DNA from: JAJDAT01 sp964344185
GTDB taxonomy: Bacteria > Nitrospinota > Nitrospinia > Nitrospinales > JAJDAT01
Reading direction: 5' to 3'
Assembly: GCA_964344185.1 (NCBI GenBank)
Contig: CAYFMN010000014.1
Coordinates: 35,142 to 99,141, forward strand
Length of the DNA stretch: 64,000 bases
Shown: one piece after another, positions 54,075 to 62,638 of the stretch
Layout of the letters: each line of letters opens with the position of its first letter
How positions within the stretch are numbered: the stretch's first letter is position 1
Notes under the pieces: model-generated
Databases searched by the model: none
Told to the model about the DNA's origin: nothing
What the model saw: only the letters and a program-made list of their open reading frames with translations
Program-made: the position numbers and the translations under genes

Positions 54075-54749
54075 ATGTCTCAAACTCCTATCAAAACAAA
54101 AGTTAAAAAAAACATAATTGCCGGACTCCTGGTAGTTATACCTACAGGCCTAACCGTTTTCCTTTTTACATTTGTTAATTCCAGATTAGATGAGTCGCTA
54201 GTTCCAATAATCAACAATTTAATATATAAAGCCGGCATTGAAATACCCGATAAGTTTTATCTTCCTGGAACCGGCTTTTTCATACTTTTTTTACTAATCG
54301 TTGCGGCAGGCCTTTTTGCAACTAATTGGTTCGGCAAAAAGGTTGTCGGCTTTGGCGATATTATTGTCGAAAGAATTCCTTTTGTACGGACGATTTATAT
54401 AACCATCAAAAAATTGGTGGCTACTTTTTCAGAAACGGGAACCCCAAAATTCCAAAAAGCCGTTATCTTGGATTATCCAAGGGAAGGATTACAAAGTCTT
54501 GGGATAATTTGTTGCGACACAACGGGCGAAATAAAAAACAAACTGGGAGATAACTTTGTAAATATTTTTGTTCCAACCACGCCAAATCCTACTACCGGAT
54601 TTACCGTAGTTCTACCAAAAGAAAAAATTATTCCATTAGGTTTTCCCGTTGAACAGGGATTAAAAATGATTGTTTCGGTAGGAATGTTCAATCCAGGGGT
54701 TTCGAAAAACGACTCCAACAGCGACTTATCATCCAAAGAAAGTCGTTAA
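54075..54749 (+). CDS. DUF502 membrane protein
   Basis: A 224-residue protein with two N-terminal membrane segments (IIAGLLVVIPTGLTVFLFTFV and GFFILFLLIVAAGLFATNWF), then a soluble domain with ERIPFVRTIYITIKKLVATFSE and VFVPTTPNPTTGFTVVLPKE. These motifs match DUF502, a widespread family of uncertain role. It converges with the flagellar block (stop-to-stop, one base apart). No link to the pil genes is implied. Confidence 0.88.
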   Translation: MSQTPIKTKVKKNIIAGLLVVIPTGLTVFLFTFVNSRLDESLVPIINNLIYKAGIEIPDKFYLPGTGFFILFLLIVAAGLFATNWFGKKVVGFGDIIVERIPFVRTIYITIKKLVATFSETGTPKFQKAVILDYPREGLQSLGIICCDTTGEIKNKLGDNFVNIFVPTTPNPTTGFTVVLPKEKIIPLGFPVEQGLKMIVSVGMFNPGVSKNDSNSDLSSKESR

Positions 54750-54750
54750 T

Positions 54751-55347
54751 CTAAGGCTTCCGCTCTTTATATTTTTTAGGATTTACTAACTTTTCGCTAA
54801 TTACTTTTACGGCTTTGGGATCCATTTGACTTAGAATTTGAGCCGCTATTTTACTTTTCATCCGAGAAATTATTGGAATTCCAATACGCTCATCCAAAGC
54901 TCCAATTAAAGGCGCGGCGTCCTCCGGACGCATTGAAGAATAAATATTTACAAGGAGATCCAAGTTTTCCTGATTTAGATCTTCTGAAATTCCAAGCAGC
55001 ACCTGGCCTTGGTTAATCGCGTCTTCGATTTTCTTTAAATCTTTTTTTACTTTTTTTTCTAAATCTTTAAGCTGTTGTTCCTTTAGCTTGACCGCTTCCT
55101 CTCGTTTTTTTAACTCTTTGGTTTTTGTTTCAATGCGCTCAATAAGCCTAAGAGTTTCAACGTTAACGGTTTGGGGACGTCGCAATGTAGTGGAGGCCTT
55201 CGTCTTTTTTAGGTCTTCTTTATCTGAAACTTGAGCAACAACAATTTTTGCTCCAAATTTCCAATTTATCCCTTGGCGAACAGAGATAGAAAACGACGCG
55301 AAATAAAAAAAGAAAAAAGCAAAGGCAAAGAGGGCAACTCGAAACAT
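54751..55347 (-). CDS. motE: MotE-like flagellar protein (MgtE N-terminal-like domain)
   Basis: A 198-residue protein with a signal/anchor (VALFAFAFFFFYFASFS), a coiled coil (about 75-120, KTKELKKREEAVKLKEQQLK) and an MgtE_N-like domain (about 125-195: NLDLLVNIYSSMRPEDAAPL, ILSQMDPKAVKVISEKL). MotE in other bacteria chaperones the stator partner MotC in the periplasm. It follows fliJ as the last gene of the operon, where MotE or FliK-type genes often lie. ATG 55347 is two bases after the fliJ stop. Confidence 0.78.
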   Translation of the reverse strand: MFRVALFAFAFFFFYFASFSISVRQGINWKFGAKIVVAQVSDKEDLKKTKASTTLRRPQTVNVETLRLIERIETKTKELKKREEAVKLKEQQLKDLEKKVKKDLKKIEDAINQGQVLLGISEDLNQENLDLLVNIYSSMRPEDAAPLIGALDERIGIPIISRMKSKIAAQILSQMDPKAVKVISEKLVNPKKYKERKP

Positions 55348-55349
55348 TA

Positions 55350-55784
55350 TCAAGACCTTCTAAGCCACTGCAAAGAAGCAATTTCATCCAACATCGCAGT
55401 TTCCATTTTATTTTGTCTATCTTTTTCTTCTTTAAGTTGTTTTTCTTTCAGAATCTCCAAGGTTTTCCTTTTATGCATAGCTTCTGTTAAAACCTCTCGT
55501 TTAGCATTTGCTTTTTCCTGAACCTCAGAAATTATACTTTGCTGTAGTTTCTTTTGACTTTCAATTCCGTCAAAAAACTGATTGTAAACTTCTAACATAT
55601 TAGGGTCTACTTGGCGACTCATAGCTTCGTTCCAATTATTTTTTGTCTTGTTAGCAACGTTTTCCATAAACTGAAGTCGCTTTTGTTGAGCAATTAAATG
55701 ATTCTGAATTTCTGAAAATTCCTTCTTTATGGAATTTTCATTATTAATTCTCATTTTCAAAAGAGTTTCTAACTTGAACGCCAT
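55350..55784 (-). CDS. fliJ: FliJ, flagellar export chaperone
   Basis: A 144-residue coiled-coil protein with the FliJ start MAFKLETLLKMRINNENSIK and the repeated heptad pattern (EIQNHLIAQQKRLQFMENVA, KKLQQSIISEVQEKANAKRE). It stimulates FliI and links it to FlhA. Sequence conservation is low, so the call relies on size, coiled coil and position directly after fliI. Confidence 0.85.
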   Translation of the reverse strand: MAFKLETLLKMRINNENSIKKEFSEIQNHLIAQQKRLQFMENVANKTKNNWNEAMSRQVDPNMLEVYNQFFDGIESQKKLQQSIISEVQEKANAKREVLTEAMHKRKTLEILKEKQLKEEKDRQNKMETAMLDEIASLQWLRRS

Positions 55785-55810
55785 AATTTTTTTAAAGATA
55801 GTTTATTTTC

Positions 55811-57130
55811 CTAATTAACAATCTGCTTTAAACCGCCAATACTTTCTTCAAGACTTGAGGTTTCCATAATTCCCTGCCGGAGAAAAGTATTCATAGCTTC
55901 AATTTTCTCCATTGCGTTATCGATCTTTGGATTACTACCTTTAGCGTAGGCTCCAATATTTATCAGGTCTTCAGCTTCTTTATAAGTGGCTAAGATATCT
56001 TTAAATTTCATTGTGTCTTGATAATGATCTTTCGACGCAACATCTATCATTAATCGACTAACGCTGCTCAACACATCGATTGCAGGATAATGATTATGAG
56101 AAGCTAACGCTCTAGACAAAACAATATGCCCATCTAAAATAGCCCGAATAGAATCGGCTACGGGTTCGCTTAAATCATCGCCTTCAACCAAGACTGTATA
56201 AAGCCCGGTTATACTTCCAGAAGCTTGAGTGGTTCCAGCTCTTTCCAATAACCTAGGCAATAAAGAAAACACGGATGGCGTGTAACCGCGGGTTGTCGGA
56301 GGTTCTCCAGCAGATAAACCGATTTCTCTTTGTGCCATAGCAAATCGAGTAACCGAATCCATCATTAGAACCACGTCTTTACCCTGGTCTCTAAAATATT
56401 CAGCAATTGTCGTAGCGATATATGCGCCGCGCAAACGAACGGGTGGAGGCTGGTCAGATGTTGCAACAACAACAATAGACTTTTTTAGGCCTTCTGGTCC
56501 TAAATTTTCATCGATAAACTCTCGAACTTCCCGTCCCCTTTCACCTATTAAAGCAATAACATTTAAGTCAGCTGATGTATTACGCGCAATCATTCCCATA
56601 AGTACAGACTTACCAACGCCCGTTCCCGCCATAATTCCAATCCTCTGGCCTTTAGCGCATGTCAATAACCCATTAATTGCGCGAACTCCCATATTTAAAG
56701 GTTCATTGATACGATTTCTTTCCAAAGGATTAATAGGAATTCCCATTAAAGGGTATTGAATCCCCAATGGAATATGACCTTTACCGTCAATCGGGGCGCC
56801 TGTTCCATCTATTACTCTACCAATTAAAGTAGGAGTGACAGAAAAGCTTGGAGAGTCCTCTTCGGCTTCGATCTTACTTCCAGGTTCGATTCCAAAAATA
56901 TCGCCTAACGGCATTAGGAGCGTTTTATTATCTTGAAAACCAACAACTTGGGCTTTTACAGGATCTCTTCCGCTTAAAGGAAAAATGATACATGTCGCAC
57001 CCACTGCGCAAGGTGGACCGTCACCTTCTAATATCATTCCAACAATCCTTTTGACCTTTCCGCTTTTTTTTACTAATCGTGTGTCGGCGATAAAAGATCG
57101 ATATTTTGATATATCAATACTAGTTTGCAT
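55811..57130 (-). CDS. fliI: FliI, flagellar export ATPase
   Basis: Hexameric ATPase of flagellar type III export. From ATG 57130 the protein is 439 residues, the usual FliI length; a longer frame to 57178 overlaps fliH by 59 bases and is not needed. Walker A is GIMAGTGVGKSVLMG and Walker B VVLMMDSVTRFAMAQREIGL. GEPPTTRGYTPSVFSLLPRL is the typical FliI segment. The ATG overlaps the fliH stop by 11 bases. Confidence 0.96.
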   Translation of the reverse strand: MQTSIDISKYRSFIADTRLVKKSGKVKRIVGMILEGDGPPCAVGATCIIFPLSGRDPVKAQVVGFQDNKTLLMPLGDIFGIEPGSKIEAEEDSPSFSVTPTLIGRVIDGTGAPIDGKGHIPLGIQYPLMGIPINPLERNRINEPLNMGVRAINGLLTCAKGQRIGIMAGTGVGKSVLMGMIARNTSADLNVIALIGERGREVREFIDENLGPEGLKKSIVVVATSDQPPPVRLRGAYIATTIAEYFRDQGKDVVLMMDSVTRFAMAQREIGLSAGEPPTTRGYTPSVFSLLPRLLERAGTTQASGSITGLYTVLVEGDDLSEPVADSIRAILDGHIVLSRALASHNHYPAIDVLSSVSRLMIDVASKDHYQDTMKFKDILATYKEAEDLINIGAYAKGSNPKIDNAMEKIEAMNTFLRQGIMETSSLEESIGGLKQIVN

Positions 57131-57944
57131 CGGACTCCGTCCCTTCCAACTCGTCATCCATATCAGTTTCTTCTTCAAATGGTCGAGGAGTCAAATTTAA
57201 AATTTTATCTATTTCATCATCCAAATGTTTAATCTGGGCGTCAACGGTGCCAAAATTTGTCTCTATTACGCACCCCCCTCGTTCCATTGCCGGAGAAGCT
57301 TCGAATGTAATATTTCTAATTTCGTCAAATAGCAAATGTAGTTCAGGTCTAAAGCTTTCCGCATAGCCTTTATCGGCAGGATTTACCTTAATGATCATCG
57401 TCTCTTTATCTAACACCGAATCAACCGCTAAACGAATCATCTCCTTAATGCTATCTTCTCGAATACTCATTTCATGGTGGACAACTTTTTTAGTTAGACC
57501 AACCACCATTTCCACCATTTCCCTTTCTACTTTCCCATACATTTTTTTTCTGAAAACGGTCAAGTCTCGAACACATTGATCAAACGTTTTAAAAAAGGGT
57601 TCAAATTCGAGTGAAGCTTCGTTCTCACCTTTTTGAAAACCTTCTTTATGTCCTTCGTCGTATCCTAACTTTCGAGATTCTTCCCTTATTTGAATCGCTT
57701 TTTCTTTTGCCTTATCAATGGCGTCGGCAAGAATTTCTTTTACCCCTTCACGAGCCCTCTTAATATTTGTTTGATCAAAGTTACGAGCTTCGTCGGAATC
57801 GTATACAAATCTTTTTTCCCCAATTTCTTCAGGATCGATAATCTCTTTCAGTTCGTATTGCCACTGCTCTTTTGCTTGAACCGTGTCAACAGTTTCACCC
57901 TTCAGAAAATCTCTTTGGAAACCGCCTGTCAAATCATTAGACAT
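57120..57944 (-). CDS. fliH: FliH, flagellar export ATPase regulator
   Basis: Negative regulator and tether of FliI. From ATG 57944 (AGAGGA site upstream, overlapping the fliG stop by 8 bases) the protein is 274 residues. It has a charged helical N-terminal half with KLGYDEGHKEGFQKGENEA (the GxxxG-like pattern typical of FliH). The C-terminal FliI-binding domain contains LTKKVVHHEMSIREDSIKEM and GGCVIETNFGTVDAQIKHLD. Conservation is moderate but position is decisive. Confidence 0.9.
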   Translation of the reverse strand: MSNDLTGGFQRDFLKGETVDTVQAKEQWQYELKEIIDPEEIGEKRFVYDSDEARNFDQTNIKRAREGVKEILADAIDKAKEKAIQIREESRKLGYDEGHKEGFQKGENEASLEFEPFFKTFDQCVRDLTVFRKKMYGKVEREMVEMVVGLTKKVVHHEMSIREDSIKEMIRLAVDSVLDKETMIIKVNPADKGYAESFRPELHLLFDEIRNITFEASPAMERGGCVIETNFGTVDAQIKHLDDEIDKILNLTPRPFEEETDMDDELEGTESDAN

Positions 57945-58947
57945 ATTGATCCTCTGCTCCGCCGCCAATTACTATTTTTCCTTCTTCTTCTAATCTTTTA
58001 CATACGTTAATTACCTTACCTTGACTTTGTTCGACTTCGCTGATCTTTTTGGGCCCCATAGCTTCTAGATCTTCTTTGAGCATCATGGAAGCGCGCTCTG
58101 ACATATTGTTAAATATTTTATCTTTCAACTTGTCGCTAGCAGTTTTAAGAGCAATCAACAAATCCTCCTGGTTCACTTCCTTTAACACCATTTGCAAACC
58201 ATGATCGTCGATTTTGACAACATCTTCGAAAGTGAATCTTAGATTTCGAATCTCGTTCGCTAAATCAGGATCCACCTCGTCCAATTCGGTTAAAATCGCA
58301 GTCTCAGTTGTTCGGTCTAACGTACCCATTATTTTAGCCGCATTATCTACGCCGCCCATTTTACTACCCGATACTGCGGTGGAAGCGCGTAGTTCGTTTT
58401 GAAGAGCTTCGTCCAATTCTCTAATAACCATAGGAGCAACCCGTTCTAGGGTAGCAAGTCGATGCACAACCTCTGTTCGCATATCTTCAGGAAGTTCTTT
58501 TAAAACTGCACTAGCAACAATAGGCTCTAAATGCGCCATAATAATAGCTGCAGTTTGGGGATGTTCATTCACCAAAAAATTGGATATCGTTCTGGGGTCC
58601 AACATTCGAACTGTTTCCAAACCGCCTTCCAATTCATCTGTGGGAGAAGTAATGTTGTTTAAAATTTCTGCTGCTTTAACGGGATCCAAGGCTTTCATAA
58701 GAGTTGATTTTAAAAACTCTACCCCGCCTAATCCAATACCGCCAGTGCCAGACTCAACAGCTTCGTGGAATTCTTTGCGAACTTTATCCATGGTTTGGAT
58801 ATCTACGTCAGATAAAGCCGACATATAGTTACCGATGGACTGTATTTCCCGCTCGTCTAAATTTGCTAAAACTTTAGCGGCAGGTTCTTCACCCAACGAC
58901 ATCAAAAAAATTGCGGCTTTTTCAGGTCCCGTATATTCTCTAGCCAT
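57937..58947 (-). CDS. fliG: FliG, flagellar motor switch protein
   Basis: Rotor protein that contacts the stator and sets torque and direction. The 336-residue protein has the family start YTGPEKAAIFLMSLGEEPAA, the middle NEHPQTAAIIMAHLEP with the EHPQ motif, and C-terminal charged torque helix residues in LANEIRNLRFTFEDVVKIDD. AAGGAG precedes the ATG. It lies 15 bases after fliF. Confidence 0.97.
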   Translation of the reverse strand: MAREYTGPEKAAIFLMSLGEEPAAKVLANLDEREIQSIGNYMSALSDVDIQTMDKVRKEFHEAVESGTGGIGLGGVEFLKSTLMKALDPVKAAEILNNITSPTDELEGGLETVRMLDPRTISNFLVNEHPQTAAIIMAHLEPIVASAVLKELPEDMRTEVVHRLATLERVAPMVIRELDEALQNELRASTAVSGSKMGGVDNAAKIMGTLDRTTETAILTELDEVDPDLANEIRNLRFTFEDVVKIDDHGLQMVLKEVNQEDLLIALKTASDKLKDKIFNNMSERASMMLKEDLEAMGPKKISEVEQSQGKVINVCKRLEEEGKIVIGGGAEDQYV

Positions 58948-58962
58948 GTTTTCTCCTTAATT

Positions 58963-60558
58963 TTACTCGTCTACCCCTTTGCGTTCTCTCATCCACTTAC
59001 GAACAATGCTTGCGGAAAACGCTGGGTCAGTTTCTACAAATTCGTTAACGGCGTTCCTGATTTCCTGAGCTGCCGGTCCCAATTCCGCCAATCTTTGCCG
59101 CTCCTCTTCCAAATCCTCTTCAGTTGCGATAATTTCTGGCGCAGTTCCCTCTTCTGGAACTACTTCTACGCTTGTGGTCATCCAGGTAACTAGAGGTCGA
59201 ACTAATCGAGTATAGAATAAGAACACAAAGATGAAACCTAATAGTATTTTACCAATTTCTAAACCAAGTTCCAATTGCTCGGCTTGTTTTAAACGCTCGG
59301 CTTCTTGCAATTGAAGAGTTTTATCAAATTGTACGTTCTCAACCTTAATTTGGTCTCCTCTTTGAGCGTTATATCCAACAGCTCGTTTAACCAAGTCCAG
59401 TAAGGTCGCCATTTCTTCTGGCGTTCTCGCTTTGTAATTTCCATCTTGATCAAGCGTTCCATCAACCATAACGCTTACTGAAAGATTTGTAAGACTACCG
59501 GTCGGTTTTGAAATTCTACGAATTACTTTGTTGATCTCGTAGTTAAGCGTTTGCTTTTCATTATTTCTTTTAGCCGCGTTTCCAGCTTTGCCTCCTGGGG
59601 TTTGTCCTGTAGGCAATAGAGCTTGGACTCCTGGTACACCGCCAGGAGGCGTCGCTCCTACAACGGCTTCTGTAGCTCTTTGTTCGCTCCGTATTACTTG
59701 AGATTCTGGGTCGTAAATCTCCTCGGTTCTTTCTACTTTATCAAAATTGAGCCTTGCAGTAACTCGAGCGATTACTTTTCCTGCCCCTAAAGCGCTTTCC
59801 AACATTTTGGTAATGCTGTTTTCAAATTCCATTTCAAGGTTTCGTTGATGCTTATAATTGCTTCCTGTAATCATGGCATCACGAGAAGACTTTTGATCTC
59901 CAGAAAGAATATTGCCCTTCATATCAACGACAGCCACGTTTTCTGGAGAAATACCTTTTACGCTACCTGACACTAAATGAACAATTCCTTGAACTTGACT
60001 CTCCGACAAGGTTCTTCCCGCTTTAATTTTTAAAGTAACCGAAGCTTTGCCTTTAGGTTTTTCTCTTAGAAAAATATTGTCTTCGGGAATAACCAAATGC
60101 ACCCGAGCTTGACTGATTGAATCTAAAGATTTAATAGTTCTTACTAACTCGCCTTCTAAAGCTCGTTGAAAATTCAATTTTTGGACAAATTCTGTCATTC
60201 CCAAGGAGGAATCTTCAAATAACTCCATTCCCACTTCGCCGCCTTCTGGTAAACCTTTCGCAGCAAGTTGTAGTCGCAATTCGTGAACTTTGTCGGAAGG
60301 TACCCTAATAATAGTCCCATTAGCTCCTAACTCATAAGGAACTTTTTGGGTTTTTAAATCGTCAACTATAGCTGCAGCGTCTTCTGCGGCTAAATTAGAA
60401 TAAAGAAGTTGAAAATCAGGCTCTTGAACCCAAAAAGACATGGCAACCAAAGAAGAAATTCCTATGGCTACTAATGCCCAAACGGCTCCTTTTTGACCTG
60501 CCGTAAACTCTTGATATCTATTTTTAAGGTTTTCGATAAAAGCTAGAATCTGTTCCAT
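58963..60558 (-). CDS. fliF: FliF, flagellar MS-ring protein
   Basis: Forms the MS ring of the basal body in the inner membrane. The 531-residue protein has two membrane segments (about 23-43 and 430-447), the YscJ/FliF domain (FQLLYSNLAAEDAAAIVDDL, ARVHLVIPEDNIFLREKPKG) and a C-terminal cytoplasmic tail that binds FliG. Its stop is followed 15 bases later by fliG. flgC precedes it with only a 35-base gap, so fliE is absent between them. Confidence 0.97.
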   Translation of the reverse strand: MEQILAFIENLKNRYQEFTAGQKGAVWALVAIGISSLVAMSFWVQEPDFQLLYSNLAAEDAAAIVDDLKTQKVPYELGANGTIIRVPSDKVHELRLQLAAKGLPEGGEVGMELFEDSSLGMTEFVQKLNFQRALEGELVRTIKSLDSISQARVHLVIPEDNIFLREKPKGKASVTLKIKAGRTLSESQVQGIVHLVSGSVKGISPENVAVVDMKGNILSGDQKSSRDAMITGSNYKHQRNLEMEFENSITKMLESALGAGKVIARVTARLNFDKVERTEEIYDPESQVIRSEQRATEAVVGATPPGGVPGVQALLPTGQTPGGKAGNAAKRNNEKQTLNYEINKVIRRISKPTGSLTNLSVSVMVDGTLDQDGNYKARTPEEMATLLDLVKRAVGYNAQRGDQIKVENVQFDKTLQLQEAERLKQAEQLELGLEIGKILLGFIFVFLFYTRLVRPLVTWMTTSVEVVPEEGTAPEIIATEEDLEEERQRLAELGPAAQEIRNAVNEFVETDPAFSASIVRKWMRERKGVDE

Positions 60559-60593
60559 GAGATTTTCGGGTTTAGTTAATTATTAGTTTTTGT

Positions 60594-61031
60594 TTATCTT
60601 CCGAGATCAATAGCTCTTAAAGCCATATTTTTCGATGCGTTAATAGCTGTTACATTAGCTTCATACGAACGGGAAGCCGTCATTAGATCGACCATTTCGC
60701 TCATCAAATCAATATTTGGTTTTGCAACATAACCCAACTCATTCGCGTCAGGGTGGTTAGGTTGAAATTCCATTCTTGGTTCATCTTGATTTTCAATAAT
60801 ATCTGTAACTACGACTTTATTAACGTTGGATTGTAGTTCTCTACTAAGACTTTGACCAAATTCATCTTCTAAAGGAAGAGCCGTAATAACGACGTCTTTT
60901 CTTCTATAAGGTCCGCCCTCTGGAGTTCGAGTGGTTTCGATATTCGCCAGATTGCTAGAGATAGTCTCCATCCGTTTACGCTGTACTGATAATCCGGAAG
61001 AACTAATTCGCATTGAAGATAAAAAATCCAT
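60594..61031 (-). CDS. flgC: FlgC, flagellar proximal rod protein
   Basis: Rod component of the basal body. The 145-residue protein has MDFLSSMRISSSGLSVQRKR, SSNLANIETTRTPEGGPYRR and the C-terminal DLMTASRSYEANVTAINASK, all typical of FlgC and of usual length. It is the first gene of the operon; flgB, normally just upstream, is not present (61032-61255 holds a sigma-54 promoter instead). Confidence 0.96.
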   Translation of the reverse strand: MDFLSSMRISSSGLSVQRKRMETISSNLANIETTRTPEGGPYRRKDVVITALPLEDEFGQSLSRELQSNVNKVVVTDIIENQDEPRMEFQPNHPDANELGYVAKPNIDLMSEMVDLMTASRSYEANVTAINASKNMALRAIDLGR

Positions 61032-61088
61032 ATCCTTTGGCCTTTCATAGATGGTTTTTTGACAAAGTTTGTTCCTAAACTACTTAAG

Positions 61089-61104
61089 AGCAAATGCCAT
61101 GCCA
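61089..61104 (-). promoter_or_regulatory. rpoN-dependent promoter: sigma-54 promoter for the flagellar operon
   Basis: The minus strand reads TGGCATGGCATTTGCT, matching the TGGCAC-N5-TTGCT consensus with the required GG-N10-GC spacing. It lies about 58 bases upstream of ATG 61031. A sigma-54 activator gene is immediately upstream in the same orientation. The 61105-61255 segment beyond it shows no gene. Confidence 0.88.
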
Positions 61105-61255
61105 AAGGATTTTGACAATATTTTGACTAAACGGACTTCTAGTGGTGAGGAAGAAAAAAAGGAGAGAAACACTTTATCGCTGGATAATTTCTATCGAAAA
61201 AGCGTATTTAAGCGTGAAAATCTAAAACGTTTTTAGCCAAAAAATGAGTCTATAT

Positions 61256-62638
61256 TTATTTAGACTTCGCTTCATATTCAGTTAATTTATTTCGTAAAGT
61301 TCTAATACTTATACCTAAAATTTCAGCGCACTTCGTCTTATTGTTATCAACTTCTTCAAGAGTTTGAAGAATCATTTCTTTTTCCATTTCATGCAGAGTT
61401 TTCCCTACAAAAGACTCCGCCCCAGAAGAGCTTGAATTCGATGTTAATTCCTCTTCATCCAGGAAAAGATCAGAGGGTTGAAGCGTATCGCCTTTGCATA
61501 GAAGAACAGCGCGCTCGATTGTATTTTCAAGCTCCCGCACATTGCCAGGCCAACTATATTTTTTCAAAAGATCTAAGGTTGCAGACGCGATTTTGGATAT
61601 TTTTTTATTTACCTCTTTACCATGTTTTTCCATAAAAAATTCGGCTAAAACAGATAAATCCTCTTTTCTTTCCCTTAACGCCGGCAAACTTATCGGAATA
61701 ACGTTTAAACGATAAAACAGATCTTCTCGAAACTCATTTTCCTTAATTCTTTGCTTTATGTCTCGATTGGTCGTAGCAATAACCCGCACGTCAACCGGTA
61801 TAGATTCTCTGCCTCCAACGCGGTCAATTTCATGCTCTTGTAAAGCGCGTAATAACTTAGCCTGAAGCTGCACTCCCATTTCGGTAATTTCATCTAATAA
61901 AAGGGTGCCTTTATTTGCAATTTCAAATTTTCCCTCTTTTCGGGTTGTCGCTCCGGTGAAAGCTCCTTTTTCATGCCCAAACAACTCGCTTTCAAGCAAT
62001 CCCTCAGGCAAAGCAGCGCAATTTACCGCCACAAATGGTTTATCTTTTCTAGGACTGCAATGGTGAACATAACGCGCAAACATTTCTTTGCCCGTACCAC
62101 TTTCTCCAGAAATTAAAATTGTCGATTTGCTATACGCAACATTCTCGACAAACTCCAATTTTTCTTTCATTTTTGCGTTAGCCGTCACAATTCGACGCTC
62201 TGGAAGCTTTTTTTCTGGTTCAGCTTCGGTTTCCTCCTTAATAGACTCAGGAACGCTGCCAGCTCCTTTCAAAAAGGCTCTTTTTATAGTCGAGGCAACT
62301 ATTTCAGCAGAAAATGGCTTTAATAAATAATCAAAGGCGCCAACTTTCATGCTTTCAACGGCGCTGTCTATAGTTCCATAAGCTGTCATCATCACCACCT
62401 GCACATTTGGGTAGTGTTTTTTTAAGGATCGCAATAAATCCATACCGCCCATCTCGGGCATTCTCATATCAGTTAAAACCAGGTCAAAAGGTTCCTTCCC
62501 TAAACGATCCAACCCAACTTGTCCATTTTCAGCCGTAACCGTTTCATAACCTTCGCGCTTTAGCGTAGCCTCTAGAGCGATTCTCATTTCAATCTCATCG
62601 TCGACTATCAAAATTTTCTTGGTTTCTTGCTCGCTCAT
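61256..62638 (-). CDS. FlrC/FleR-like sigma-54-dependent response regulator
   Basis: NtrC-family activator. The ATG at 62638 overlaps the kinase stop (ATGA), giving 460 residues; a longer frame to 62653 is not needed. The receiver has phospho-acceptor Asp in LVLTDMRMPEMGG (D57). The AAA+ domain has Walker A GESGTGKEMFAR and the sigma-54 contact loop GAFTGA. A Fis-type helix-turn-helix ends the protein (KCAEILGISIRTLRNKLTEY). Proximity to the sigma-54 promoter of the flagellar operon suggests an FlrC/FleR role, not a nitrogen one. Confidence 0.88.
   Translation of the reverse strand: MSEQETKKILIVDDEIEMRIALEATLKREGYETVTAENGQVGLDRLGKEPFDLVLTDMRMPEMGGMDLLRSLKKHYPNVQVVMMTAYGTIDSAVESMKVGAFDYLLKPFSAEIVASTIKRAFLKGAGSVPESIKEETEAEPEKKLPERRIVTANAKMKEKLEFVENVAYSKSTILISGESGTGKEMFARYVHHCSPRKDKPFVAVNCAALPEGLLESELFGHEKGAFTGATTRKEGKFEIANKGTLLLDEITEMGVQLQAKLLRALQEHEIDRVGGRESIPVDVRVIATTNRDIKQRIKENEFREDLFYRLNVIPISLPALRERKEDLSVLAEFFMEKHGKEVNKKISKIASATLDLLKKYSWPGNVRELENTIERAVLLCKGDTLQPSDLFLDEEELTSNSSSSGAESFVGKTLHEMEKEMILQTLEEVDNNKTKCAEILGISIRTLRNKLTEYEAKSK

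Noticed and set aside
57130..57178. Longer FliI start
   Set aside because: Would overlap fliH by 59 bases; the internal ATG gives the normal FliI length and a short overlap.
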